DNA from: Auanema rhodensis
Lineage: Eukaryota > Nematoda > Chromadorea > Rhabditida > Rhabditidae
Assembly: GCA_964057225.1 (NCBI GenBank)
Contig: OZ059894.1
Coordinates: forward strand, 2,976,001 to 3,040,000
Reading direction: 5' to 3'
DNA: 64,000 nt
The notes beneath the pieces were generated by a model. The model saw only the letters and a program-made list of their open reading frames with translations. It did not search any database and was not told the DNA's origin. Made by a program: the position numbers and the translations under genes. This document shows, piece after piece, positions 11,787-24,216 of the stretch. Numbering within the stretch: position 1 is the stretch's first letter; every line of letters starts with the position of its first letter.

Positions 11787-14165
11787 CTGTGTTATCAGAT
11801 TTGCGCTAGCTTAAAAATGCACCGAGATATCAACTGATATAAGTTCACACTTATATCCTCGATTTTCACCCTGAAGAATTAATTTTTTCGATGAATAACA
11901 TTGTCCATCGTCTTTGCCTTGAAAAAAGGAATCTAAAAACATCTACTTTTCGCTAAATTATTTTGAAATTTTTCGAAAAAATTTTTGTCAAAATGTTTTT
12001 GGAAGCAATGTTGAGTGTACATGGAAACTCAACATACACTAATGCATCATTTTTCAAACAATCATAACTATTTTTTGTATTAAGCGTTTTTCAATGTAGT
12101 ATAGTGCATTCGATGCGGATTTTTAAGCTGCGTCGATCTGTGTTATCCGATTTGCGCTAGCTGAAAAATGCACCGAGATATCAACTGATATAAGTTCACA
12201 CTTATATCCTCGATTTTCACCCTGAAGAATTAATTTTTTCGTTGAATAACATTGTCCATCGTCTTTGCCTTGAAAAAAAGAATCTAAAAACATCTACTTT
12301 TTGCTAAATTATTTTGAAATTTTTCGAAAAAATTTTTGTCAAAATGTTTTTGGAAGCAATGTTGAGTGTACATGGAAACTCAACATACACTAACGCATCA
12401 TTTTTCAAACAATCATAACTAATTTTTGTATTAAGCGTTTTTCAATGTAGTATAGTGCATTCGATGCGGATTTTTAAGCTGCGTCGATCTGTGTTATCCG
12501 ATTTGCGCTAGCTGAAAAATGCACCGAGATATCAACTGATATAAGTTCACACTTATATCCTCGATTTTCACCCTGAAGAATTAATTTTTTCGTTGAATAA
12601 CATTGTCCATCGTCTTTGCCTTGAAAAAAAAAATCTAAAAACATCTACTTTTTGCTAAATTATTTTGAAATTTTTCGAAAAAATTTTTGTCAAAATGTTT
12701 TTGGAAGCAATGTTGAGTGTACATGGAAACTCAACATACACTAATGCATCATTTTTCAAACGATCATAACTAATTTTTGTATTAAGCGTTTTTCAATGTA
12801 GAATAGTGCATTCGATGCGGATTTTTAAGCTGCGTCGATCTGTGTTATCAGATTTGCGCTAGCTTGAAAATGCACCGAGATATCAACTGATATAAGTTCA
12901 CACTTATATCCTCGATTTTCACCCTGAAGAATTAATTTTTTCGTTGAATAACATTGTCCATCGTCTTTGCCTTGAAAAAAGGAATCTAAAAACATCTACT
13001 TTTCGCTAAACTATTTTGAAATTTTTCGAAAAAATTTTTGTCAAAATGTTTTTGGAAGCAATGTTGAGTGTACATGGAAACTCAACATACACTAATGCAT
13101 CATTTTTCAAACGATCATAACTAATTTTTGTATTAAGCGTTTTTCAATGTAGTATAGTGCATTCGATGCGGATTTTTAAGCTGCGTCGAGCTGTGTTATC
13201 AGATTTGCGCTAGCTTAAAAATGCACCGAGATATCAACTGATATAAGTTCACACATATATCCTCGATTTTCACCCTGAAGAATTAATTTTTTCGATGAAT
13301 AACATTGTCCATCGTCTTTGCCTTGAAAAAAGGAATCTAAAAACATCTACTTTTCGCTAAATTATTTTGAAATTTTTCGAAAAAATTTTTGTCAAAATGT
13401 TTTTGGAAGCAATGTTGAGTGTACATGGAAACTCAACATACACTAATGCATCATTTTTCAAACGATCATAACTAATTTTTGTATTAAGCGTTTTTCAATG
13501 TAGTATAGTGCATTCGATGCGGATTTTTAAGCTGCGTCGAGCTGTGTTATCAGATTTGCGCTAGCTTAAAAATGCACCGAGATATCAACTGATATAAGTT
13601 CACACATATATCCTCGATTTTCACCCTGAAGAATTAATTTTTTCGATGAATAACATTGTCCATCGTCTTTGCCTTGAAAAAAGGAATCTAAAAACATCTA
13701 CTTTTCGCTAAATTATTTTGAAATTTTTCGAAAAAATTTTTGTCAAAATGTTTTTGGAAGCAATGTTGAGTGTACATGGAAACTCAACATACACTAATGC
13801 ATCATTTTTCAAACGATCATAACTAATTTTTGTATTAAGCGTTTTTCAATGTAGAATAGTGCATTCGATGCGGATTTTTAAGCTGCGTCGATCTGTGTTA
13901 TCAGATTTGCGCTAGCTTGAAAATGCACCGAGATATCAACTGATATAAGTTCACACTTATATCCTCGATTTTCACCCTGAAGAATTAATTTTTTCGTTGA
14001 ATAACATTGTCCATCGTCTTTGCCTTGAAAAAAGGAATCTAAAAACATCTACTTTTCGCTAAATTATTTTGAAATTTTTCGAAAAAATTTTTGTCAAAAT
14101 GTTTTTGGAAGCAATGTTGAGTGTACATGGAAACTCAACATACACTAATGCATCATTTTTCAAAC
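11501..14165. repeat. 7-unit higher-order repeat, copy 2 with overrun
   Basis: This is the downstream partner of 9044-11708. It ends where 14166 reads g (aaacgatc) against a at 11709 (aaacaatc). It carries the same order of variant monomers, including ctaacgcatc, the aaaaaaaaaatct junction and the gtagaatag cassette. Confidence 0.8.
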
Positions 14166-14737
14166 GATCATAACTAATTTTTGTATTAAGCGTTTTTCAA
14201 TGTAGTATAGTGCATTCGATGCGGATTTTCAAGCTGCGTCGATCTGTGTTATCAGATTTGCGCTAGCTTAAAAATGCACCGAGATATCAACTGATATAAG
14301 TTCACACTTATATCCTCGATTTTCACCCTGAAGAATTAATTTTTTCGATGAATAACATTGTCCATCGTCTTTGCCTTGAAAAAAGGAATCTAAAAACATC
14401 TACTTTTCGCTAAATTATTTTGAAATTTTTCGAAAAAATTTTTGTCAAAATGTTTTTGGAAGCAATGTTGAGTGTACATGGAAACTCAACATACACTAAT
14501 GCATCATTTTTCAAACGATCATAACTAATTTTTGTATTAAGCGTTTTTCAATGTAGTATAGTGCATTCGATGCGGATTTTTAAGCTGCGTCGATCTGTGT
14601 TATCCGATTTGCGCTAGCTGAAAAATGCACCGAGATATCAACTGATATAAGTTCACACTTATATCCTCGATTTTCACCCTGAAGAATTAATTTTTTCGTT
14701 GAATAACATTGTCCATCGTCTTTGCCTTGAAAAAAGG

Positions 14738-16644
14738 AATCTAAAAACATCTACTTTTTGCTAAATTATTTTGAAATTTTTCGAAAAAATTTTTGTCAAA
14801 ATGTTTTTGGAAGCAATGTTGAGTGTACATGGAAACTCAACATACACTAATGCATCATTTTTCAAACGATCATAACTAATTTTTGTATTAAGCGTTTTTC
14901 AATGTAGAATAGTGCATTCGATGCGGATTTTTAAGCTGCGTCGATCTGTGTTATCAGATTTGCGCTAGCTTGAAAATGCACCGAGATATCAACTGATATA
15001 AGTTCACACTTATATCCTCGATTTTCACCCTGAAGAATTAATTTTTTCGTTGAATAACATTGTCCATCGTCTTTGCCTTGAAAAAAGGAATCTAAAAACA
15101 TCTACTTTTCGCTAAACTATTTTGAAATTTTTCGAAAAAATTTTTGTCAAAATGTTTTTGGAAGCAATGTTGAGTGTACATGGAAACTCAACATACACTA
15201 ATGCATCATTTTTCAAACGATCATAACTAATTTTTGTATTAAGCGTTTTTCAATGTAGTATAGTGCATTCGATGCGGATTTTTAAGCTGCGTCGAGCTGT
15301 GTTATCAGATTTGCGCTAGCTTAAAAATGCACCGAGATATCAACTGATATAAGTTCACACATATATCCTCGATTTTCACCCTGAAGAATTAATTTTTTCG
15401 ATGAATAACATTGTCCATCGTCTTTGCCTTGAAAAAAGGAATCTAAAAACATCTACTTTTCGCTAAATTATTTTGAAATTTTTCGAAAAAATTTTTGTCA
15501 AAATGTTTTTGGAAGCAATGTTGAGTGTACATGGAAACTCAACATACACTAATGCATCATTTTTCAAACGATCATAACTAATTTTTGTATTAAGCGTTTT
15601 TCAATGTAGTATAGTGCATTCGATGCGGATTTTTAAGCTGCGTCGAGCTGTGTTATCAGATTTGCGCTAGCTTAAAAATGCACCGAGATATCAACTGATA
15701 TAAGTTCACACATATATCCTCGATTTTCACCCTGAAGAATTAATTTTTTCGATGAATAACATTGTCCATCGTCTTTGCCTTGAAAAAAGGAATCTAAAAA
15801 CATCTACTTTTCGCTAAATTATTTTGAAATTTTTCGAAAAAATTTTTGTCAAAATGTTTTTGGAAGCAATGTTGAGTGTACATGGAAACTCAACATACAC
15901 TAATGCATCATTTTTCAAACGATCATAACTAATTTTTGTATTAAGCGTTTTTCAATGTAGAATAGTGCATTCGATGCGGATTTTTAAGCTGCGTCGATCT
16001 GTGTTATCAGATTTGCGCTAGCTTGAAAATGCACCGAGATATCAACTGATATAAGTTCACACTTATATCCTCGATTTTCACCCTGAAGAATTAATTTTTT
16101 CGTTGAATAACATTGTCCATCGTCTTTGCCTTGAAAAAAGGAATCTAAAAACATCTACTTTTCGCTAAATTATTTTGAAATTTTTCGAAAAAATTTTTGT
16201 CAAAATGTTTTTGGAAGCAATGTTGAGTGTACATGGAAACTCAACATACACTAATGCATCATTTTTCAAACGATCATAACTAATTTTTGTATTAAGCGTT
16301 TTTCAATGTAGTATAGTGCATTCGATGCGGATTTTCAAGCTGCGTCGATCTGTGTTATCAGATTTGCGCTAGCTTAAAAATGCACCGAGATATCAACTGA
16401 TATAAGTTCACACTTATATCCTCGATTTTCACCCTGAAGAATTAATTTTTTCGATGAATAACATTGTCCATCGTCTTTGCCTTGAAAAAAGGAATCTAAA
16501 AACATCTACTTTTCGCTAAATTATTTTGAAATTTTTCGAAAAAATTTTTGTCAAAATGTTTTTGGAAGCAATGTTGAGTGTACATGGAAACTCAACATAC
16601 ACTAATGCATCATTTTTCAAACGATCATAACTAATTTTTGTATT
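14738..16644. repeat. Cassette copy at 6-unit spacing
   Basis: The stretch repeats 12632-14538 at a distance of 2106 bp (6 x 351). The cassette is marked by two gtagaatag/cttgaaa units three monomers apart with an aactatttt unit directly after the first. Its gtagaatag pairs lie at 6129/7182, 10341/11394, 12798/13851, 14904/15957 and 19116/20169, so it occurs five times in the window, at spacings of 12, 7, 6 and 12 units. The match ends where 16645 is g (ttgagcg) and 14539 is a. Confidence 0.78.
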
Positions 16645-18250
16645 GAGCGTTTTTCAATGTAGTATAGTGCATTCGATGCGGATTTTTAAGCTGCGTCGAG
16701 CTGTGTTATCAGATTTGCGCTAGCTTAAAAATGCACCGAGATATCAACTGATATAAGTTCACACATATATCCTCGATTTTCACCCTGAAGAATTAATTTT
16801 TTCGTTGAATAACATTGTCCATCGTCTTTGCCTTGAAAAAAGGAATCTAAAAACATCTACTTTTCGCTAAATTATTTTGAAATTTTTCGAAAAAATTTTT
16901 GTCAAAATGTTTTTGGAAGTAATGTTGAGTGTACATGGAAACTCAACATACACTAATGCATCATTTTTCAAACAATCATAACTAATTTTTGTATTAAGCG
17001 TTTTTCAATGTAGTATAGTGCATTCGATGCGGATTTTCAAGCTGCGTCGATCTGTGTTATCAGATTTGCGCTAGCTTGAAAATGCACCGAGATATCAACT
17101 GATATAAGTTCACACTTATATCCTCGATTTTCACCCTGAAGAATTAATTTTTTCGTTGAATAACATTGTCCATCGTCTTTGCCTTGAAAAAAGGAATCTA
17201 AAAACATCTACTTTTCGCTAAATTATTTTGAAATTTTTCGAAAAAATTTTTGTCAAAATGTTTTTGGAAGCAATGTTGAGTGTACATGGAAACTCAACAT
17301 ACACTAATGCATCATTTTTCAAACGATCATAACTAATTTTTGTATTAAGCGTTTTTCAATGTAGTATAGTGCATTCGATGCGGATTTTCAAGCTGCGTCG
17401 ATCTGTGTTATCAGATTTGCGCTAGCTTAAAAATGCACCGAGATATCAACTGATATAAGTTCACACTTATATCCTCGATTTTCACCCTGAAGAATTAATT
17501 TTTTCGATGAATAACATTGTCCATCGTCTTTGCCTTGAAAAAAGGAATCTAAAAACATCTACTTTTCGCTAAATTATTTTGAAATTTTTCGAAAAAATTT
17601 TTGTCAAAATGTTTTTGGAAGCAATGTTGAGTGTACATGGAAACTCAACATACACTAATGCATCATTTTTCAAACGATCATAACTAATTTTTGTATTGAG
17701 CGTTTTTCAATGTAGTGTAGTGCATTCGATGCGGATTTTTAAGCTGCGTCGAGCTGTGTTATCAGATTTGCGCTAGCTTAAAAATGCACCGAGATATCAA
17801 CTGATATAAGTTCACACATATATCCTCGATTTTCACCCTGAAGAATTAATTTTTTCGTTGAATAACATTGTCCATCGTCTTTGCCTTGAAAAAAGGAATC
17901 TAAAAACATCTACTTTTCGCTAAATTATTTTGAAATTTTTCGAAAAAATTTTTGTCAAAATGTTTTTGGAAGTAATGTTGAGTGTACATGGAAACTCAAC
18001 ATACACTAATGCATCATTTTTCAAACAATCATAACTAATTTTTGTATTAAGCGTTTTTCAATGTAGTATAGTGCAGTCGATGCGGATTTTCAAGCTGCGT
18101 CGATCTGTGTTATCAGATTTGCGCTAGCTTAAAAATGCACCGAGATATCAACTGATATAAGTTCACACTTATATCCTCGATTTTCACCCTGAAGAATTAA
18201 TTTTTTCGATGAATAACATTGTCCATCGTCTTTGCCTTGAAAAAAAGAAT
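16145..18250. repeat. 3-unit (1053-bp) higher-order repeat, two copies
   Basis: Three monomer types follow in order twice: a caag/cgatg unit, a ttgagcg/cgagctg unit, and an agtaatg/aaacaatc/caag unit (16145-17197, then 17198-18250). The agtaatg change is at 16920 and 17973, exactly 1053 bp apart. The second copy adds gtagtgtag in its middle unit and gcagtcg at about 18071 in its last. The unit at 16847 is a mosaic, with caag and cttgaaa together. Confidence 0.72.
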
Positions 18251-18953
18251 CTAAAAACATCTACTTTTTGCTAAATTATTTTGAAATTTTTCGAAAAAAT
18301 TTTTGTCAAAATGTTTTTGGAAGCAATGTTGAGTGTACATGGAAACTCAACATACACTAACGCATCATTTTTCAAACAATCATAACTAATTTTTGTATTA
18401 AGCGTTTTTCAATGTAGTATAGTGCATTCGATGCGGATTTTCAAGCTGCGTCGATCTGTGTTATCAGATTTGCGCTAGCTTAAAAATGCACCGAGATATC
18501 AACTGATATAAGTTCACACTTATATCCTCGATTTTCACCCTGAAGAATTAATTTTTTCGATGAATAACATTGTCCATCGTCTTTGCCTTGAAAAAAGGAA
18601 TCTAAAAACATCTACTTTTCGCTAAATTATTTTGAAATTTTTCGAAAAAATTTTTGTCAAAATGTTTTTGGAAGCAATGTTGAGTGTACATGGAAACTCA
18701 ACATACACTAATGCATCATTTTTCAAACGATCATAACTAATTTTTGTATTAAGCGTTTTTCAATGTAGTATAGTGCATTCGATGCGGATTTTTAAGCTGC
18801 GTCGATCTGTGTTATCCGATTTGCGCTAGCTGAAAAATGCACCGAGATATCAACTGATATAAGTTCACACTTATATCCTCGATTTTCACCCTGAAGAATT
18901 AATTTTTTCGTTGAATAACATTGTCCATCGTCTTTGCCTTGAAAAAAAAAATT

Positions 18954-20875
18954 TAAAAACATCTACTTTTTGCTAAATTATTTTGAAATTTTTCGAAAAA
19001 ATTTTTGTCAAAATGTTTTTGGAAGCAATGTTGAGTGTACATGGAAACTCAACATACACTAATGCATCATTTTTCAAACGATCATAACTAATTTTTGTAT
19101 TAAGCGTTTTTCAATGTAGAATAGTGCATTCGATGCGGATTTTTAAGCTGCGTCGATCTGTGTTATCAGATTTGCGCTAGCTTGAAAATGCACCGAGATA
19201 TCAACTGATATAAGTTCACACTTATATCCTCGATTTTCACCCTGAAGAATTAATTTTTTCGTTGAATAACATTGTCCATCGTCTTTGCCTTGAAAAAAGG
19301 AATCTAAAAACATCTACTTTTCGCTAAACTATTTTGAAATTTTTCGAAAAAATTTTTGTCAAAATGTTTTTGGAAGCAATGTTGAGTGTACATGGAAACT
19401 CAACATACACTAATGCATCATTTTTCAAACGATCATAACTAATTTTTGTATTAAGCGTTTTTCAATGTAGTATAGTGCATTCGATGCGGATTTTTAAGCT
19501 GCGTCGAGCTGTGTTATCAGATTTGCGCTAGCTTAAAAATGCACCGAGATATCAACTGATATAAGTTCACACATATATCCTCGATTTTCACCCTGAAGAA
19601 TTAATTTTTTCGATGAATAACATTGTCCATCGTCTTTGCCTTGAAAAAAGGAATCTAAAAACATCTACTTTTCGCTAAATTATTTTGAAATTTTTCGAAA
19701 AAATTTTTGTCAAAATGTTTTTGGAAGCAATGTTGAGTGTACATGGAAACTCAACATACACTAATGCATCATTTTTCAAACGATCATAACTAATTTTTGT
19801 ATTAAGCGTTTTTCAATGTAGTATAGTGCATTCGATGCGGATTTTTAAGCTGCGTCGAGCTGTGTTATCAGATTTGCGCTAGCTTAAAAATGCACCGAGA
19901 TATCAACTGATATAAGTTCACACATATATCCTCGATTTTCACCCTGAAGAATTAATTTTTTCGATGAATAACATTGTCCATCGTCTTTGCCTTGAAAAAA
20001 GGAATCTAAAAACATCTACTTTTCGCTAAATTATTTTGAAATTTTTCGAAAAAATTTTTGTCAAAATGTTTTTGGAAGCAATGTTGAGTGTACATGGAAA
20101 CTCAACATACACTAATGCATCATTTTTCAAACGATCATAACTAATTTTTGTATTAAGCGTTTTTCAATGTAGAATAGTGCATTCGATGCGGATTTTTAAG
20201 CTGCGTCGATCTGTGTTATCAGATTTGCGCTAGCTTGAAAATGCACCGAGATATCAACTGATATAAGTTCACACTTATATCCTCGATTTTCACCCTGAAG
20301 AATTAATTTTTTCGTTGAATAACATTGTCCATCGTCTTTGCCTTGAAAAAAGGAATCTAAAAACATCTACTTTTCGCTAAATTATTTTGAAATTTTTCGA
20401 AAAAATTTTTGTCAAAATGTTTTTGGAAGCAATGTTGAGTGTACATGGAAACTCAACATACACTAATGCATCATTTTTCAAACGATCATAACTAATTTTT
20501 GTATTAAGCGTTTTTCAATGTAGTATAGTGCATTCGATGCGGATTTTCAAGCTGCGTCGATCTGTGTTATCAGATTTGCGCTAGCTTAAAAATGCACCGA
20601 GATATCAACTGATATAAGTTCACACTTATATCCTCGATTTTCACCCTGAAGAATTAATTTTTTCGATGAATAACATTGTCCATCGTCTTTGCCTTGAAAA
20701 AAGGAATCTAAAAACATCTACTTTTCGCTAAATTATTTTGAAATTTTTCGAAAAAATTTTTGTCAAAATGTTTTTGGAAGCAATGTTGAGTGTACATGGA
20801 AACTCAACATACACTAATGCATCATTTTTCAAACGATCATAACTAATTTTTGTATTGAGCGTTTTTCAATGTAGT
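18954..20875. repeat. Fifth copy of the gtagaatag cassette
   Basis: This matches 14742-16663, 4212 bp upstream. It begins just after a private change that turns the junction into aaaaaaaaaattt (t at 18953) and ends where 20876 has gtagtgtag against gtagtatag upstream. No further gtagaatag unit occurs to the right, so this cassette family is confined to the first third of the window. Confidence 0.75.
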
Positions 20876-21758
20876 GTAGTGCATTCGATGCGGATTTTTA
20901 AGCTGCGTCGAGCTGTGTTATCAGATTTGCGCTAGCTTAAAAATGCACCGAGATATCAACTGATATAAGTTCACACATATATCCTCGATTTTCACCCTGA
21001 AGAATTAATTTTTTCGTTGAATAACATTGTCCATCGTCTTTGCCTTGAAAAAAGGAATCTAAAACATCTACTTTTCGCTAAATTATTTTGAAATTTTTCG
21101 AAAAAATTTTTGTCAAAATGTTTTTGGAAGCAATGTTGAGTGTACATGGAAACTCAACATACACTAATGCATCATTTTTCAAACGATCATAACTAATTTT
21201 TGTATTAAGCGTTTTTCAATGTAGTATAGTGCATTCGATGCGGATTTTCAAGCTGCGTCGATCTGTGTTATCAGATTTGCGCTAGCTTAAAAATGCACCG
21301 AGATATCAACTGATATAAGTTCACACTTATATCCTCGATTTTCACCCTGAAGAATTAATTTTTTCGATGAATAACATTGTCCATCGTCTTTGCCTTGAAA
21401 AAAGGAATCTAAAAACATCTACTTTTCGCTAAATTATTTTGAAATTTTTCGAAAAAATTTTTGTCAAAATGTTTTTGGAAGCAATGTTGAGTGTACATGG
21501 AAACTCAACATACACTAATGCATCATTTTTCAAACGATCATAACTAATTTTTGTATTGAGCGTTTTTCAATGTAGTGTAGTGCATTCGATGCGGATTTTT
21601 AAGCTGCGTCGAGCTGTGTTATCAGATTTGCGCTAGCTTAAAAATGCACCGAGATATCAACTGATATAAGTTCACACATATATCCTCGATTTTCACCCTG
21701 AAGAATTAATTTTTTCGTTGAATAACATTGTCCATCGTCTTTGCCTTGAAAAAAGGAA
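20357..21758. repeat. Local 702-bp dimer, two copies
   Basis: A caag/cacttat/cgatg unit followed by a ttgagcg/gtagtgtag/cgagctg unit occurs twice in succession (20357-21058 and 21059-21758). The second copy includes the 350-bp unit with the one-base loss. The same pair of unit types is also present at 17198-17899, the likely source. Confidence 0.7.
21059..21408. repeat. 350-bp unit with the only internal indel
   Basis: The junction reads ctaaaacatc where the array has ctaaaaacatc, a loss of one A. This is the single length change I find between 700 and 64000; after it the register is exactly 351 bp for 121 units. A one-base loss in an A run is also the commonest long-read or assembly error, so it may not be biological. 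Confidence 0.85.
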
Positions 21759-22589
21759 TCTAAAAACATCTACTTTTCGCTAAATTATTTTGAAATTTTT
21801 CGAAAAAATTTTTGTCAAAATGTTTTTGGAAGTAATGTTGAGTGTACATGGAAACTCAACATACACTAATGCATCATTTTTCAAACAATCATAACTAATT
21901 TTTGTATTAAGCGTTTTTCAATGTAGTATAGTGCAGTCGATGCGGATTTTCAAGCTGCGTCGATCTGTGTTATCAGATTTGCGCTAGCTTAAAAATGCAC
22001 CGAGATATCAACTGATATAAGTTCACACTTATATCCTCGATTTTCACCCTGAAGAATTAATTTTTTCGATGAATAACATTGTCCATCGTCTTTGCCTTGA
22101 AAAAAAGAATCTAAAAACATCTACTTTTTGCTAAATTATTTTGAAATTTTTCGAAAAAATTTTTGTCAAAATGTTTTTGGAAGCAATGTTGAGTGTACAT
22201 GGAAACTCAACATACACTAACGCATCATTTTTCAAACAATCATAACTAATTTTTGTATTAAGCGTTTTTCAATGTAGTATAGTGCATTCGATGCGGATTT
22301 TCAAGCTGCGTCGATCTGTGTTATCAGATTTGCGCTAGCTTAAAAATGCACCGAGATATCAACTGATATAAGTTCACACTTATATCCTCGATTTTCACCC
22401 TGAAGAATTAATTTTTTCGATGAATAACATTGTCCATCGTCTTTGCCTTGAAAAAAGGAATCTAAAAACATCTACTTTTCGCTAAATTATTTTGAAATTT
22501 TTCGAAAAAATTTTTGTCAAAATGTTTTTGGAAGCAATGTTGAGTGTACATGGAAACTCAACATACACTAATGCATCATTTTTCAAACA
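21059..22589. repeat. Downstream partner of 17198-18729 (11-unit shift)
   Basis: Four units repeat in the same order 3860 bp later (11 x 351 minus the one-base loss): caag/cgatg, ttgagcg/gtagtgtag, agtaatg/gcagtcg, and tactttttgc/ctaacgcatc. The rare changes at 17973, 18071 and 18357 recur at 21833, 21931 and 22217. The match ends where 18729 is g and 22589 is a. Confidence 0.78.
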
Positions 22590-24216
22590 ATCATAACTAT
22601 TTTTTGTATTAAGCGTTTTTCAATGTAGTATAGTGCAGTCGATGCGGATTTTCAAGCTGCGTCGATCTGTGTTATCAGATTTGCGCTAGCTTAAAAATGC
22701 ACCGAGATATCAACTGATATAAGTTCACACTTATATCCTCGATTTTCACCCTGAAGAATTAATTTTTTCGATGAATAACATTGTCCATCGTCTTTGCCTT
22801 GAAAAAAAGAATCTAAAAACATCTACTTTTTGCTAAATTATTTTGAAATTTTTCGAAAAAATTTTTGTCAAAATGTTTTTGGAAGCAATGTTGAGTGTAC
22901 ATGGAAACTCAACATACACTAACGCATCATTTTTCAAACAATCATAACTAATTTTTGTATTAAGCGTTTTTCAATGTAGTATAGTGCATTCGATGCGGAT
23001 TTTCAAGCTGCGTCGATCTGTGTTATCAGATTTGCGCTAGCTTAAAAATGCACCGAGATATCAACTGATATAAGTTCACACTTATATCCTCGATTTTCAC
23101 CCTGAAGAATTAATTTTTTCGATGAATAACATTGTCCATCGTCTTTGCCTTGAAAAAAGGAATCTAAAAACATCTACTTTTCGCTAAATTATTTTGAAAT
23201 TTTTCGAAAAAATTTTTGTCAAAATGTTTTTGGAAGCAATGTTGAGTGTACATGGAAACTCAACATACACTAATGCATCATTTTTCAAACAATCATAACT
23301 ATTTTTTGTATTAAGCGTTTTTCAATGTAGTATAGTGCATTCGATGCGGATTTTCAAGCTGCGTCGATCTGTGTTATCAGATTTGCGCTAGCTTAAAAAT
23401 GCACCGAGATATCAACTGATATAAGTTCACACTTATATCCTCGATTTTCACCCTGAAGAATTAATTTTTTCGATGAATAACATTGTCCATCGTCTTTGCC
23501 TTGAAAAAAGGAATCTAAAAACATCTACTTTTCGCTAAATTATTTTGAAATTTTTCGAAAAAATTTTTGTCAAAATGTTTTTGGAAGCAATGTTGAGTGT
23601 ACATGGAAACTCAACATACACTGATGCATCATTTTTCAAACAATCATAACTATTTTTTGTATTAAGCGTTTTTCAATATAGTATAGTGCATCCGATGCGG
23701 ATTTTTAAGCTGCGTCGATCTGTGTTATCCGATTTGCGCTAGCTGAAAAATGCACCGAGATATCAACTGATATAAGTTCACACTTATATCCTCGATTTTC
23801 ACCCTGAAGAATTAATTTTTTCGTTGAATAACATTGTCCATCGTCTTTGCCTTGAAAAAAAGAATCTAAAAACATCTACTTTTCGCTAAATTATTTTGAA
23901 ATTTTTCGAAAAAATTTTTGTCAAAATGTTTTTGGAAGCAATGTTGAGTGTACATGGAAACTCAACATACACTAACGCATCATTTTTCAAACAATCATAA
24001 CTAATTTTTGTATTAAGCGTTTTTCAATGTAGTATAGTGCATTCGATGCGGATTTTTAAGCTGCGTCGATCTGTGTTATCCGATTTGCGCTAGCTGAAAA
24101 ATGCACCGAGATATCAACTGATATAAGTTCACACTTATATCCTCGATTTTCACCCTGAAGAATTAATTTTTTCGTTGAATAACATTGTCCATCGTCTTTG
24201 CCTTGAAAAAAAGAAT

